64,000 bases of DNA from Symbiodinium natans (GCA_905221605.1 CAJNDS010002218.1:132501-196500); one strand, 5' to 3'. Positions 51,260-62,199 are shown, counted from the stretch's first letter. The notes: generated by a model from the sequence alone, not told the origin. Numbers and translations: made by a program.

Positions 51260-51525
51260 TGAGAAGGCGACGTTGTTTTCAAAATAGAACACGTGAAGTC
51301 GTTGTTTGTGCATGACGGCAAGATCAAGGTTCCGCCTCCACTCTTCGAACCATTTGCAGCCCCAAGGGGCGCGTCCGCGATTCGCTATACACAGTTCCCG
51401 GGCACTTATCAAAGCATGTGCCAGCTCTTCCTCCCATTCGAACTCCTTAGATTCCACTCCCTGCGTTGGGAGATCAGAAAAGTGCACCTTCTGCAAACAA
51501 CCAAGAGTTTGATCCATTTCCATTA
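51260..51525 (-). CDS. Duplicated exon triplet, copy A, exon 2
   Basis: CCTGAG acceptor and TCA|GTTTGC donor: EWEEELAHALISARE, NRGRAPWGCKWFEEW, QRLHVFYFENNVAF. Confidence 0.7.
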
Positions 51526-51671
51526 CTCAGGTGCAAGCAGCTGATTGTGTGTCTCTTATCACCAGATGCTGACCTGAGTTGATGGCCAATGAGACTATTA
51601 GCGGTGTCGGGCTTAAGTCACAAGTCCGCTAACACTCACAACTCAATATGCTCCCCTGCACAACACGTCAC

Positions 51672-51913
51672 CCATTGCTTCTGCACTCTCCCTTCTAGAT
51701 TGCAGTTGCTTCGGCGTCAATTCGAACATGTCACAGACAGACAGGTAAGTCGTTGCGTCCATGTGTCCATAAAGACAGTGACACCAACACTTACCCGGCG
51801 TATCCGGGTCCATCACATGCACGCCAAGCCCGGAAGCCGCGTCTGGCAGAAACACACATGCTGTTGAGCAGACATCCTTCTGTCCGCTGGCCATGGATGC
51901 TATCCCGTCCCAC
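51672..51913 (-). CDS. Duplicated exon triplet, copy A, exon 1
   Basis: CCGAG|GTGGGA to ATGG|GTGACG: CSTACVFLPDAASGL, KCWCHCLYGHMDATT, LQSRRESAEAMG. Confidence 0.7.
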
Positions 51914-52112
51914 CTCGGATGGTTCGAGCATGATAAGTAAGGTCATTCTTTCTTCACCACGAGATGCTGCTATTGATGCACTGAATGCGGATTTGGTCTA
52001 AATTTCATTGCTGTGCCTTTTTTATGATCTTGAAAGAGATCGCCATTGTGAAGCAGGTGTTGCGATACTCTTGCATACCTATGTTTGTGAAAACAATACT
52101 AGCCGTGAAGAC

Positions 52113-53129
52113 AAGCCGCTTCATACCATATCGGCCTGGGAATGAGACGATGCAGTCGGATGCGTCCTCATCAATTCCACCCCGAAACGTGATGGGACTT
52201 GACGTCGATGTCAGACTGAAGCCATACAAATCCGCAAGCGTTGCGAATGCTCGTTCAGCATTTTCCCGAGTGTGTTTGACGAGCATGCCACTGAGAACCA
52301 ATGCACTAAGAACTTGGAAAATCTTGGATCCGAAAATTGTCAACTCGAACTTCAGCGGCGTGATTCGTCCCAGGTTCTCTGACTGGGACAAGCTGGAGAT
52401 GGCCACGAAGCTCAAGGCAGGCCCCGCAACGATTAAGAGGGAGCTGACAAGCAAGGCGCTCGCAGCACCTCGAATGTTTTTGTCCCGGGGCGACATCATA
52501 CAGGCTCGTCCAGCCACGCATAGCAAGCAACAGCATTGCCACAGCAATACCACCAGAAAAAGGACAAGACAAAACCGATGCGCAAAGTCATCTGCTCGGA
52601 GTGTCGCAGCAGCAGAGATGCCAAAGCCAACGGGCAGGGATCTCGAAAGACAAGATGATGATAGTCGCCAGCCTAAAGCCTGGAGCTTCAAGCTGGTCAC
52701 GTGCATCTGCGTGATAAGGCACAGGATTTCCCATAAACTCATCAGCTTCACCACGTCAACGACACTACGTAAGCATGCGACCACGCTTTGGTCGCATCCC
52801 GGGAAAGCCAGCAAAAGGATCAGCCGCCAGGCCCACACCTGCATCCTTGATTTGTCCCAATCATGGTTTTCATTGTTGAGAAACCAGTAAGCACCAAGTC
52901 CAGTCACCAATGGCCTGGCAAGTCCATCGAAGGTAAACCCACTCGCCCAAATATTGGCAGCCACACGTACCAAGGTGTACACTGCTGTGGCCACTTTTGC
53001 TTGCCTGATCCTGACCTGCCTTGTTCTTCTCAGGGCGCTGTCGGGCATTCTACTCATGTCTGCCACGGTCCGCGATGGGTTCTCAGCAGCAGCGGGCCTG
53101 GCAAGCTGAGCGAGCTCAACTCCTTCCAT
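52113..53129 (-). CDS. Polytopic membrane protein, N-terminal exon
   Basis: Longest real frame of the window: about 339 codons from an ATG to a GGCTT|GTC donor placed by homology with 50886 (the raw frame runs on to 52005). Hydrophobic, membrane-like segments near residues 50-65, 100-115, 120-140, 190-215, 225-250 and 275-297 (LVLFLVVLLWQCCCL, LLVSSLLIVAGPALS, QVLSALVLSGMLV). The end, DASDCIVSFPGRYGM, matches the end of the duplicated exon 3 downstream. Family not recognised. The 301-codon plus-strand frame is its antisense shadow. No telomeric intron interrupts it. Confidence 0.7.
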
Positions 53130-54530
53130 GGCTCCTCTCGGCGCAACGAAGCTGAGCCAGGAGAAGGCGGCTTTTGGTTCAGGTCGTACCCGAAACCCTA
53201 AACCCTAAACCCTAAACCCTAAACCTTAAACCCTAAACCCTAAACCCTAAACTCTTGGGCTGCCCTCCTCGGCTCTTAGAGCTAGGGTTCTGGGTTTACC
53301 TGGGCACCCCCTGTGCCTCAAGAAGAGCCTTAACATACCCTTTTGAGGGTCTTGCGGCTTCAAACCCTGAACCCTGAACCCTAAACCCTAAACCCTAAAC
53401 CCTAAACCCTAAACCCTAAACCCTAAACCCTAAACCCTAAACCCTAAACCCTACCCAGGCTCCTGCCTGTCCGGCTAAGGAGACGTCGCCGGTGGTCCGT
53501 GACCATGTGAAGCGCAAGCTGGGGACCCCCAGCGCTATGCACTCAATGTCGAGGAGTCCTTAGTTTCTTTGGGGTTTGGGGTTTAGGTTTGGGGTTTAAG
53601 GTTTAGGACTTGGGGTTCAGGGTTTGGGGTTCAGGGTGTGGGGTCTACGGTTTGGGGCTGAAGGTCAAGGATTTGGATTGAGGCCTAGGGCTTAGGGTTG
53701 GGGCTTTAGGGTTTAGGGGTTTGGGTTTTTACTTTCGAGTAGGCCTGAGGAGTCGGGTTTCTAGGTGCTTCGGGTTTGGGGTACAGGGTTCAGAGCTTAG
53801 GATCTATGGGTGTTTCGGGTGTGGGGTTTGGGGGTCAGGGCTTAGAATTGGCTATTGGTGTGTAGGGCTTGGGGTTCAGGTCATGTAAGCGGTCGGACCT
53901 AGCATGGCATACGGTCTACTTGAACAGGTTTCAAGCTGAACATCTTGGCACTTTGGGGTAAAGGGGTTCAAGGTCCATCGTTCATTGAAGAGCTTTTTAT
54001 GGGGTTATAGGGTCCTTAAGGCAGGGGGGTTCATGGGGAGGAGGTACCATAGGGAAGCCTAGGGAGCCTGAGGGAGTAGTGGGGAGTATTGGAGAACCCC
54101 CTTAAGAACCCTACAAGCTTGGGTTTCAGGGTTGAAGATTGAGTTCAGGGTTCAAGACTCAGGGTCAAAGGGTTTAGAATCTCTAGGGGCTCAGGGCTTG
54201 TTCAGGGCTTGTGGCTTTCTGGCTTACATAGAGTGTGTAGGGGCTTAGTGTTTACAGGGTGCCTAACATTGATACAAAGGGCTGAGGGCCTTCGCTTGAA
54301 CCCTACCCTTTAAGCATGTAAAAAACAACTGCTGAAATCCCGAAACCACTTCTAAAGCCTTTTAAAGCCTAACCCTTGCAACACACTAAGGCCTGGAAAA
54401 CCTTAAACCCAAGAAGCCTTTTAACACACCAAGCCCTAAACCCTTTAAACCCTCAACCCTGAACCCTAAACCCTAAACCTCCTTAAACCCCCAAACCCTT
54501 TAAGCTTGCAACCCACAAGCGAATAGCCCC
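53130..54530. other. Repeat-rich spacer upstream of the membrane-protein gene
   Basis: CCCTAAA arrays at 53190-53252 and 53365-53452, degenerate TTTGGGG sequence to 53900, and unassigned sequence beyond. A promoter is expected here but no motif is recognisable. Confidence 0.6.
53456..53563 (+). CDS. Possible plus-strand exon
   Basis: CCCAG|GCTCCT, then PAKETSPVVRDHVKR and KLGTPSAMHSMSRSP to TAG. It would be the only plus-strand exon, so doubtful. Confidence 0.3.
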   Translation, partial: QAPACPAKETSPVVRDHVKRKLGTPSAMHSMSRSP

Positions 54531-54535
54531 GCAAC

Positions 54536-54610
54536 CCCCCCGATTTGCGGTGGGAGGCTGGGCGCCAGGGCGGCCGGAACCACAAAGGTCTGACCACCTT
54601 CAAGAAGAAA
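54536..54610 (-). CDS. Exon, unknown beta-type domain
   Basis: 25 codons, phase 0, CTCCAG|TTTCTT to GGG|GTTGCG: FLLEGGQTFVVPAAL then APSLPPQIGG. Confidence 0.6.
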
Positions 54611-54946
54611 CTGGAGGTTCACACTTGTAGAGGTTTACAAGGCTTGGGGCGCCTTAGGGCTTAGGGTTTAGGGCTTAGGGTTTAGGGGAGGGGGGGGTTC
54701 AGGGTTTATGGCTCGGCTTGAGTTGAGGGGGTTTACGGTTTAGGCAACCCGCCCTTCCCCACACCCCCTTCCCTTACCTACCCCAAAACCCCAAAACCCC
54801 AACCCCAAACCCCCCCAAAAAAAACAACAAATTCCCAAAAACCCTGAACGCTGAAACCCTAAACCCGACAACCCTAAAACCCCACGTCCCAGAGAGGCCC
54901 TAAACGCTAAAACCCTAAACCCTAAAGCCCCACGTCGCAAAGAGGC

Positions 54947-55023
54947 CAAGGGGCTGGTCAGGTTCTCCACCACCGGCGCACCCAGCTCGTGACCCGGGCG
55001 CGTGTACCAGCGGAGCCCGCTGC
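54947..55023 (-). CDS. Exon, possible Ig-like strand
   Basis: Frame-filling, CTCAG|GCAGCG to TTG|GCCTCT: LRWYTRPGHELGAPV then VENLTSPL. Confidence 0.65.
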
Positions 55024-55074
55024 CTGAGGGTCTTAGCGGAGGCTGTAGATTCCTTTACTCACTCTGTTTGTTGT

Positions 55075-55195
55075 GAGATAGATAGATAGATGGATGGATA
55101 AGTACATATATATATATATAGATATGTATGTTATATGCATACACGGAAAATATGCATATGTAAAAAAATATGTGTGTGTGTGTACGTATGTAACA
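55075..55195. repeat. (GATA)/(TA)/(GT) microsatellite
   Basis: Short GATA, TA and GT tracts between exons. Confidence 0.9.
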
Positions 55196-55201
55196 TCCGA
55201 C

Positions 55202-55286
55202 CTTGCACAGTAGTCTACCGAATCCTGGGCGGAAGCTTTCGTGAAGTCCTTGGCCCGGGGAATCAGGAGCGCGCAAGCCCAAGCCC
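55202..55286 (-). CDS. Exon of Cys-containing protein
   Basis: Frame-filling, GTAAG|GGGCTT to GCAAG|GTCGGA: CALLIPRAKDFTKAS then AQDSVDYCA. Confidence 0.65.
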
Positions 55287-55632
55287 CTTACATCCCTAAA
55301 CCCCCATTAAGCCTAAACCCTAAACCCTAAGCCCCACAAACTCACAGCTGCTTTTCCGGAAATTTTGAAGCTCCCAAACCCTGAACCCTATCCAGGGCTT
55401 GCGGTCTTTGGATCTTTGGAGTTCGTTGTCCCAGAGGTAGGGTTCGCGGTGGAGGGTTTAGCAGATATAAAGGAACATGCTATACTGGAGACCTCCAAAC
55501 AAACCCAGAAACAGACCTACCCGTGATTTAGATCCCCCATGATCCCCCCCAAACCCCAAAACCCCGAACCCTGAACCCTAAAGCATTAACCCTGAACCCG
55601 AAATCCGAAACTGCAGCCCAGGGACCAAGAGC

Positions 55633-55726
55633 CTCCTTCAGGCGAACAGGGACGATCGCCTGGCCCAGTCGGGCGCGCACCACACCTTCGTAGACGCCGG
55701 CCTGGTCTTCGGGACCAAGAGGAATA
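55633..55726 (-). CDS. Exon, unknown product
   Basis: Frame-filling 94 nt: PLGPEDQAGVYEGVV, then RARLGQAIVPVRLKE. Confidence 0.7.
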
Positions 55727-55849
55727 CTTGCGTCTTCCCGAAGTCTACTTCTTACCCTAAACCCTAAAACCCTAACCCTAAACCCTAAACCCCGAACCCC
55801 CTAAAAACCCGAAGACCCTAAACCCATCTCGGAAGCCACCCCCAACGGC

Positions 55850-55921
55850 CTTCCAGAAACGCGCGCGGAGCGCGACGAAGGCGGTGCTGCTGACTTGGCC
55901 CGAGGCGTTCGAGGCGGTGAC
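55850..55921 (-). CDS. Exon with Ig-like last strands
   Basis: 24 codons, phase 0, GCCAG|GTCACC to AAG|GCCGTT: VTASNASGQVSSTAF then VALRARFWK. C-x-VtAsNasG-x-vsstA-x-v resembles Ig F-G strands; the Cys comes from the upstream exon. Confidence 0.7.
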
Positions 55922-56289
55922 CTGGCACCAAGCAGGCGGAGAAGGCGGAGACCGCAACACCCCGACACCTTAAACCTGGACCATTCGATCCTACATCCTA
56001 AACCCTAAACCCTAGACCATAAATACTAAGCCCTAAACCCTAAGTCCTAAATCAAATACAGTAGGGCTTAGGGGTTAGGGTTCAGGGTGACGGCCCTCTC
56101 CAAACTAAACCCCAAACCTCCAAAACTCTCAACCCAAGAAGCCAGGTTTAGGGCTTAAGGTTCCAGGTTTTTGGGGTCACCCCCTCTTCCTCCTCCTAAA
56201 CCATAAACCCTAAACCCGAAACCCTAAACCCTAAACCCTAGCCCTAAACCCTAAACCCCTAAACGTTAACCCCCTAAACCCGGAACGGC

Positions 56290-56374
56290 CTGGCAGCTGC
56301 ACCCGGGCATTTGAAAGCCCTGCACAGCACCCCAGGTGTCGTCCTTCTGTGCGCTCGTCCTGATCCGAGAGTTC
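56290..56374 (-). CDS. Exon upstream of the Ig-like exon
   Basis: Frame-filling, CGTAG|GAACTC to CAG|GCCGTT: RTSAQKDDTWGAVQG then FQMPGCSCQ. Joins in phase 0 to 55850-55921. Confidence 0.7.
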
Positions 56375-56384
56375 CTACGAGCCC

Positions 56385-57250
56385 ACAAGGGCTTAGGGTT
56401 TGCGGTTCAGGGTTTGCGGGTTTAGGGTTTGGGGCTTAAGGTTTGGGCATAGGGTTGGGGCTTAGGGTTGGGGCTTAGCTAGGGTTTAGTTTTTTGGGTG
56501 TGGGCCTTAGGGTTTGAGGGATTTGTGGTTTTGGGGTTAGGGCCTCAGCCCAGCTTCTAGTGCATTTCGTGGCTTAGGGTTCAGGGTCTGAGGTGTCGGG
56601 GTTGAGGATTTAACGTTTGGCGTGTTCTTGTTTGTCTAATTCGGGGTCAATTCGAGTTCCGACGGATTCCGACACTTAAGCAGCCTAAGCCCCAGCCCTA
56701 GACGCTAAACCCTCAACCCTAAACCCTAAACCCCTAAACGCTTAAACCCCTAAACCCCAAAACTCCTAAAGACCCTAAAGCCCCAAAATCCTGTAAACCC
56801 CTAAAGACCCTGCAGCCCTAGAGCCCGCAGAGTCCCTGCAAGCCCTCTAAAGCCCTAAAGCCACAAACCCCATAAACCATATGAACCCCCTAAACCCTAC
56901 AAACACAACTCAACCCTAGAAACCCTATAAACCCTAGAAGCCCTATAAACTCCACAACCCCCCAAAAACAAACAAACTAAAAACCCCATAAATCCCCCCA
57001 ATAACCCATACAATCCCTTGGGCCCCCTATAAACCCTATAAACCTCATGAAATCCCTGCACAACATTCTGAAAACGCTACAACACCCTATGAAACCTACA
57101 AAACTCTGTAAATACAAAAAACTGCAAAACCCTACCAAAAACCCTACAAGCCTTGAAGCCCACCCTAAACCCTAAACCCTACACACCAAACACCCTAAAC
57201 CCTAAACCCTAAACCCTAAACCCTAAACCCTAAACCCCCCCTAAGTGCGA
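56385..57250. repeat. Degenerate telomere-derived repeats
   Basis: CCCTATAAA and CCCTAAA derivatives (56700-57235), with no exon. Left part is TTTGGGG-type. Confidence 0.8.
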
Positions 57251-57265
57251 CGGGGGCTTCGAAGC

Positions 57266-57336
57266 CGTCAGCTTCCCGCTTTTCTTCCGGATCGACAGCC
57301 AGGAGCAGGTTGGGTCGCACCAGAGTGCGAAGTTGC
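57266..57336 (-). CDS. Exon with He_PIG-like motif
   Basis: Frame-filling, TCTAAG|GCAACT to ACG|GCTTCG: NFALWCDPTCSWLSI then RKKSGKLT. W-L-x-I-x4-G-x-h fits a putative Ig core. The plus strand is also open but lacks neighbours. Confidence 0.6.
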
Positions 57337-57518
57337 CTTAGAGGGCTTAGAGCTTTAGGGTTTTTTGGTTTTTTGGTTTTAGGGTTTAGGGTTTAGGGTT
57401 TAGGGTTTAGGGTTTCGGGTTTAGGGTTTAGGGCTTCTAGCACTTTAGGGGATGTTTGGGTTGGAGCAGAAGGTCCCTGGACCCACAAGCCCTACGCCAC
57501 GAGTCATGCGGAGGAGAC

Positions 57519-57558
57519 GCCCAGCTCCTCTTTGGGGCTGCTCTGCACTCCTGGGTCG
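57519..57558 (-). CDS. Short exon
   Basis: GCTGAG|CGACCC to GGC|GTCTCC: DPGVQSSPKEELG. Confidence 0.5.
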
Positions 57559-57791
57559 CTCAGCAGCCATAGTGCAATAAAGGGTTTAGGGTTTAGGGTT
57601 TAGGGTTTAGGGTTTGGGGTTTAGGGTTTAGGGTTTAGGGTTTAGGGTTTAGGGTTTAGGGTTTAGGGTTTAGGGTTTAGGGTTTAGGGTTTAGGGTTTA
57701 GGGTTTAGGGTTTAGGGTTTAGGGTTTAGGGTCATTTTATGAAGGAACCGAGAACCCCAAACAAAAATTAAAGGGCACCCGCTGTGGCTAC

Positions 57792-57862
57792 CGAGACTCT
57801 CTTCGCGTCCTCCGCTTCCTGCAGATCGTCCAGGCCCCAGGATTTGAACATCACCACCGTAC
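57792..57862 (-). CDS. Exon, unknown product
   Basis: Frame-filling, GCAAG|GTACGG to TCG|GTAGCC: VVMFKSWGLDDLQEA then EDAKRVS. Confidence 0.65.
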
Positions 57863-58406
57863 CTTGCCACGGCGGGGAAGAAGAACTCTAAGCCCTACAC
57901 CGTAGACCCTAAGCCGTAAACCCAAAAACCCTAAAGCCCTAAACCCTAAACCCTAAACCCTGAACCCTGAACCCTAAACCCTAAACTCTAAACCCTAAAC
58001 CCCAAACCCTAACCCCTAAACCCTAGACCCTAACCCTAAACCCCAAAGACCATATAAGCGCTCCACCCCCAAACCCAACTCTTTCCAGCAAGGAAAGAAG
58101 GCCCAAAGATCGGTTGGGTGAGCAAAACACCTGGGGTTTCGGGTTTAGAGTTTAGGGTTTGGAGTTCAGGGTTGAGGGTTTTGGCTTTAGGGTTTAGGGT
58201 TTGGGGTTTGGGGTTTGGGGTTTGGGGTTTAGGGTTTAGGGTTTAGGGTTTAGGGTTTAGGGTTTAGGGTTTAGGGTTTAGGGTTTAGGGTTTAGGGTTT
58301 AGGGTTTAGGGTTTAGGGTTTAGGGTGTAGGGTTTATTGTTTAGGGTTTAGGGTTTAGGGTTTAGGGTTTAGGGTTTAGGGTTTAAGGTTTAGGCCAACT
58401 TCGAGC

Positions 58407-58481
58407 CAAAGAGCTGCCGTAAGAGAACTTGGCGACCTGGATGTCCAGGTCGAGCGGGAAGGACAAGCCGCGAACAGCGTC
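58407..58481 (-). CDS. Exon, unknown product
   Basis: 25 codons, phase 0, CCACAG|GACGCT to TTG|GCTCGA: VRGLSFPLDLDIQVA then KFSYGSSL. Confidence 0.7.
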
Positions 58482-58599
58482 CTGTGGGTCTTGGGCTTCA
58501 GGGACATGGGTTTCGGGGTTAGGGGTTTAGGGTTTAGGGTTTAGGGTTTAGGATTTAGGGTTCAGGGTTGCGCGGTTTAGGTTCAGGGTTTAGGGATAT

Positions 58600-59020
58600 G
58601 GCTCGAGGGCTGAGGGGTTTCCTCGGCTCTCGTTGGGCCCAAGTGACTCCAAACCTCTACGACTCTGACGTTTCGGATGTGTCAGGGCATCACCCATGTT
58701 GCTCAGGAACCTAGGATTGCAAGGGTGCCCTTCATTGCTCAAAGGGGTTTCTAAGGGAACCTAAACGCCCCAAAAAGGAAGTCAGGGTACTGCTGAGCAT
58801 CCTAGCCAAAAACACGGTTTTCATAAGCTTCAGGGTACCGGGTGCCTTGAAAACTGACACCTTTACGCCCCTTGAGTATGTCCTGAACCCGAAAGCCTGA
58901 ACCCTGGACTGCCATAGCCCTAAAACCCAGGCTTTAGGGTTCAGGGTTGAGGGTTGAGGGTTTTGGGTTTGGGGCTGCTTAGGGTTAAGGGATTAGGAAA
59001 GGGTTCACCGAGCCCTAAGA
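58600..59020. other. Unassigned
   Basis: About 400 bp of mixed sequence without exon signals or long repeats. Confidence 0.5.
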
Positions 59021-59035
59021 CCCCGTGTCCTGCAC

Positions 59036-59083
59036 CACGGTGATCTGGCACTTGATGTCCTCCCACAGGTCAATCCGAAACGA
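59036..59083 (-). CDS. Exon, end of a He_PIG-like motif
   Basis: 16 codons, phase 0, GGCAG|TCGTTT to GTG|GTGCAG: SFRIDLWEDIKCQIT. Follows 59542-59625 in frame. Confidence 0.7.
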
Positions 59084-59541
59084 CTGCCGCCAAAAAGAAG
59101 CTCTGGAGAGGTGTAGATTTCAGGTGTTGTAGTGTGAAGTCGGCGGGGTTGGGCTACAAACCCCAAAACTTATTGTTAAACCCTAAACCCTGAACCCTAA
59201 ACCCTAAACCCTGAACCCTAAACCCTAAACCCTAAACCCTAAACCCTAAACCCTAGACCCTAAACCCTAAACCCTAAACCCTAAACCCTAAACCAACCCT
59301 TTAAATCCGAAATCCTCACGAGTTCAGGCCCAGTCAATATACGGGCCTTAAGAATCAGGAAAGGATTTGGGGGTTATTGTGGTATACTTATATAGGGGCC
59401 ATAAGGAAATACCATTAGTACTTATTCCGTGGTATGCATTTCCGACCCCTGTAGTAAGCCCTAGACCCCCAAACCCTCAACCCTAAACCCCAAACCCTAA
59501 ACCCTATAGACTCCATACAAAAACCAAAACCAGAAAGCCAC

Positions 59542-59625
59542 CTGCGTGGCGCGGACCGTTCCCCGAATTCGGCCCGCGGTCGACAGCGCCAGGCCCCCAA
59601 TGGCCAAGCCACAAGCGGAGTCGAC
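59542..59625 (-). CDS. Exon with He_PIG-like motif
   Basis: 28 codons, phase 0, AACAG|GTCGAC to CAG|GTGGCT: CGLAIGGLALSTAGR then IRGTVRATQ. GLxLsTaGrIrGT is the family's core pattern. Confidence 0.7.
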
Positions 59626-59884
59626 CTGTTCTCAGCTTGGAGGTTTCGGGTTTGGGGTTTGGGGTTTCGGGCTTAGGGTTTAGGATTTCGGGTTTAGGGT
59701 TTGGGGTGTTGGGTTTAGGGTTTAGGGTCTAGGGTTTCGGGTTGGTTTGTAGCGTTTGGGAGTTTAAGATTGAGGGGTTAAGGCTTAGAGGGTTTTGGGG
59801 TTGCGGGGTGTTGGGAAATCATGGTTTGGAGGGTTGAAAGGTGAGCCCCTTCAAGCACCTAAGAACCGAACCCCCAAGATTTAA

Positions 59885-60500
59885 GGATTCGGGTTTAGGG
59901 TTTAGGGTTTAGGGTTTAGGGTTTAGGGTTTAGGGTTTAGGGTTTAGGGTTTAGGGTTTAGGGTTTAGGGTTTAGGGTTTAGGGTTTAGGGTTTAGGGTT
60001 TAGGGTTTAGGGGAATTCTTCAAGCTCCCCTCAGAATCGTCTCAGGTGTGTAAAGCGCCCTTGTAGAGGTTAGCTAGTCAACTGTCTGAAGTTTCGAACC
60101 ATGGCCCATGACCCTCAACCCGACACCCGAATATAGGGGTCGGAATACATACTAAGGATTCTCCCCTACGGTCCCGATGTACTTCTACCAAAATAAGCCC
60201 CCCCAAAAAACCTTATTCAAATTCTGAAGGCCCCTAGTTTAGAGCCTTTTCAAGGGGTTCTGAAGGCAAGGGACCCCAAACCCTACTTGAAGCCTTTTTG
60301 GGGGGCAAACCCTAAAACCCTGTTCTGATTCTTACGACCCTAGATTTTGGAGCCTTTTTGAGGGGTTCTGAAAGAAAAGCCTCAGCCTTAAGCCCTGAAC
60401 CCCAAACCCCAAACCCCAAACCCCAAACCCCAAACCCAAACCCCAAACCCGAAACCCGAAACCTGAAACCCGAAAACCGAAACCCGAAACCCTAACCGTC
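59885..60500. repeat. TTTAGGG array, dispersed 24-bp repeat, CCCCAAA array
   Basis: Pure TTTAGGG at 59888-60012. GAGCCTTTTTGAGGGGTTCT-type copies at 60243, 60350 and diverged near 60505. CCCCAAA/CCCGAAA at 60395-60490. Confidence 0.8.
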
Positions 60501-60504
60501 GAAC

Positions 60505-60543
60505 CTTCTTGGGGGTTCTGAACGGAAAAGGGGGGCTCCCAGC
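60505..60543 (-). CDS. Exon downstream of a 145-nt telomeric intron
   Basis: 13 codons, phase 0, GGAG|GCTGGG to AAGAAG|GTTCGA: AGSPPFPFRTPKK. Confidence 0.7.
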
Positions 60544-60688
60544 CTCCTAAACCCCAATCCCTAAACCCGAAACCCGAAACCCTAAACCCTAAACCCCAGA
60601 CCCCAAACCCCAAACCCTAAACCCTAAACCCTAAACCCTAAACCCTAAACCCTAAACCCTAAACCCTAACCCAAGGGGGGCTCCCAGC
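60544..60688 (-). other. 145-nt telomere-repeat intron, GC-AG, 19-bp duplication
   Basis: AAGGGGGGCTCCCAGCCTC at 60528-60546 and 60673-60691 is identical. GTCGAG|GCTGGG to AGGAG|GCTGGG restores the frame (AERVE then AGSPP). Confidence 0.8.
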
Positions 60689-60775
60689 CTCGACCCTCTC
60701 GGCCGTTCGAGGCTCCGGATAGGAATCCACCGCCTGGCCCTCGAAGAGCACGTCGCCGGCCAGCGGCATGGACAC
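60689..60775 (-). CDS. Exon, unknown product
   Basis: 29 codons, phase 0, CAAAG|GTGTCC to GAG|GCTGGG: SMPLAGDVLFEGQAV then DSYPEPRTAERVE. Confidence 0.75.
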
Positions 60776-60814
60776 CTTTGGTTTAGGGTTTAGGGTTTAG
60801 GGTTTAGGGTTTAG

Positions 60815-60935
60815 GGTTTAGGGCTTAGGGCTTAGGGCTTAGGGCTTAGGGCTTAGGGCTTAGGGCTGAGGGCTTAGGGCTTAGGGCTTAGGGCTTAGGG
60901 CTTAGGGCTTAGGGCTTAGGCGCGCGGCTTAGGGC
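60815..60935. repeat. CTTAGGG dialect array
   Basis: About 16 CTTAGGG units next to ordinary TTTAGGG. Confidence 0.9.
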
Positions 60936-61011
60936 GGACCTTGGGGAACCCTAAACCCTAAACCCTAAAACCGAAACCCTTTGAAAAAACCTCGGGTCTG
61001 ATTCTCAGATC

Positions 61012-61056
61012 TTCAGGCGGGGAGGGTTCGGGGCTCTGGACGTCGTCCACTTCAGG
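61012..61056 (-). CDS. Exon with GA donor
   Basis: 15 codons, phase 0, CTAAG|CCTGAA to GAA|GATCTG: PEVDDVQSPEPSPPE. Confidence 0.6.
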
Positions 61057-61414
61057 CTTAGTCTCACACGTTGGGTCTAAACACTGAACCCCAAAAAAAC
61101 CCAAAACCCCAAACTCAAACCCTAAAACCTAGACCCTAAACGCTAAGCCCTTGCAATGGCTTAGGGTTTTGGGGCTTGGGGTCCTTGAGGGTCTTGGCTT
61201 CAGGCTATCCAGGGTCTGTTTATTGGGGTTTCATACGAAGGCTTAGGCCAACCGGCTAACCCCCTAAAACCCTAAAACCTGAAACTCCCTCAACTCCTAA
61301 ACCCTGAACCCCTTAAACCCAAAAAGCCCTCAAACCCTCCTAAACCAAAACCCTAAACCCTAAACCCTCAAACCCTCCAAAACCCTAAACCCTTCAACCC
61401 TGGAGCCCTGCAAC

Positions 61415-61517
61415 TTGGGATGTTCCCCCCTATACTAACGGTCCTTAGTAGGGATGAAAATGGGGGGGGGTACTATAGTCCCTATTTAGAACTGTTAGTA
61501 GAAGGGGGAACATCCCA
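61415..61517. mobile_element. MITE family M3, copy 2
   Basis: GTTCCCCCCTATACTAACGG and its inverted partner at the right; about 103 bp. See 47423-47525. Confidence 0.85.
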
Positions 61518-61610
61518 ACCTACAACCCTAAACCAAACCCAAAACCCAAAACTCAAAACCCTAAACCCTAAACCCTAAACCCTAAACCCTAAACCCTAAC
61601 AAACCCTCTC

Positions 61611-61672
61611 CATGTGCGAGTTTTGGGCGCTGGAGTGGGTGAGATGCTGCCGCCTCCACAGGCACAGCACGC
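61611..61672 (-). CDS. Exon of Cys-rich protein
   Basis: GTGAG|GCGTGC acceptor; ACCACGGGSISPTPA then PKTRT. Confidence 0.6.
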
Positions 61673-61699
61673 CTCACTCGGCCGAAGTCCTTTTCAAGG

Positions 61700-62095
61700 C
61701 TTCACCCTAAACCCTAAACCCTAAACCCTAAACCCTTAACCCTAAACCCTAAACCCTGAACCCTAAGTTGTCCCAGACGAGGGCTTAGCACCTCAAGCCC
61801 CTACCCCAAAGCATCTGAACCCAAAAGCCCTAAACCCTAAACCCTAAACCCTAAACCCTAAACCCTAAACCCTAGACCCTAAACCCAAAAGTACTAAACT
61901 TCTGAACCCCAAAGCGTCAACTTTTGAACCCTGTTCAAGCTTCTGAACCCCAAAACGCTACGCTTCTGAACCCCCCAAAACCCTAGACCCCTAAACCCCC
62001 AAAAACCCTAAACCCTAAAAACACTAAGCAAAAACAAAAACATACCCTAAACCCTAAACCCTAAAAACCCTAAACAACAAAAAGAAAACCTAAAC
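61700..62095. repeat. CCCTAAA arrays, degenerate
   Basis: Telomere-derived, with no exon. Confidence 0.85.
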
Positions 62096-62110
62096 TTAGG
62101 AATCGCAAGC

Positions 62111-62178
62111 CCTCGAAGTCCTTGGAAGGCCCTGTCCATGGCAAGATCTGGCCAGCTTCCGTTGCCTTTCTGTCGAAG
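62111..62178 (-). CDS. Exon, unknown product
   Basis: Frame-filling, CCAAG|CTTCGA to GAGG|GCTTGC: FDRKATEAGQILPWT then PSKDFE. Confidence 0.65.
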
Positions 62179-62199
62179 CTTGGGAACCTTAACCCTAAA

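Noticed and set aside
51985-52890. 301-codon plus-strand open frame
   Set aside because: Antisense to the membrane-protein exon, with Ser/Arg/Lys-rich shadow composition and no homologous neighbour.
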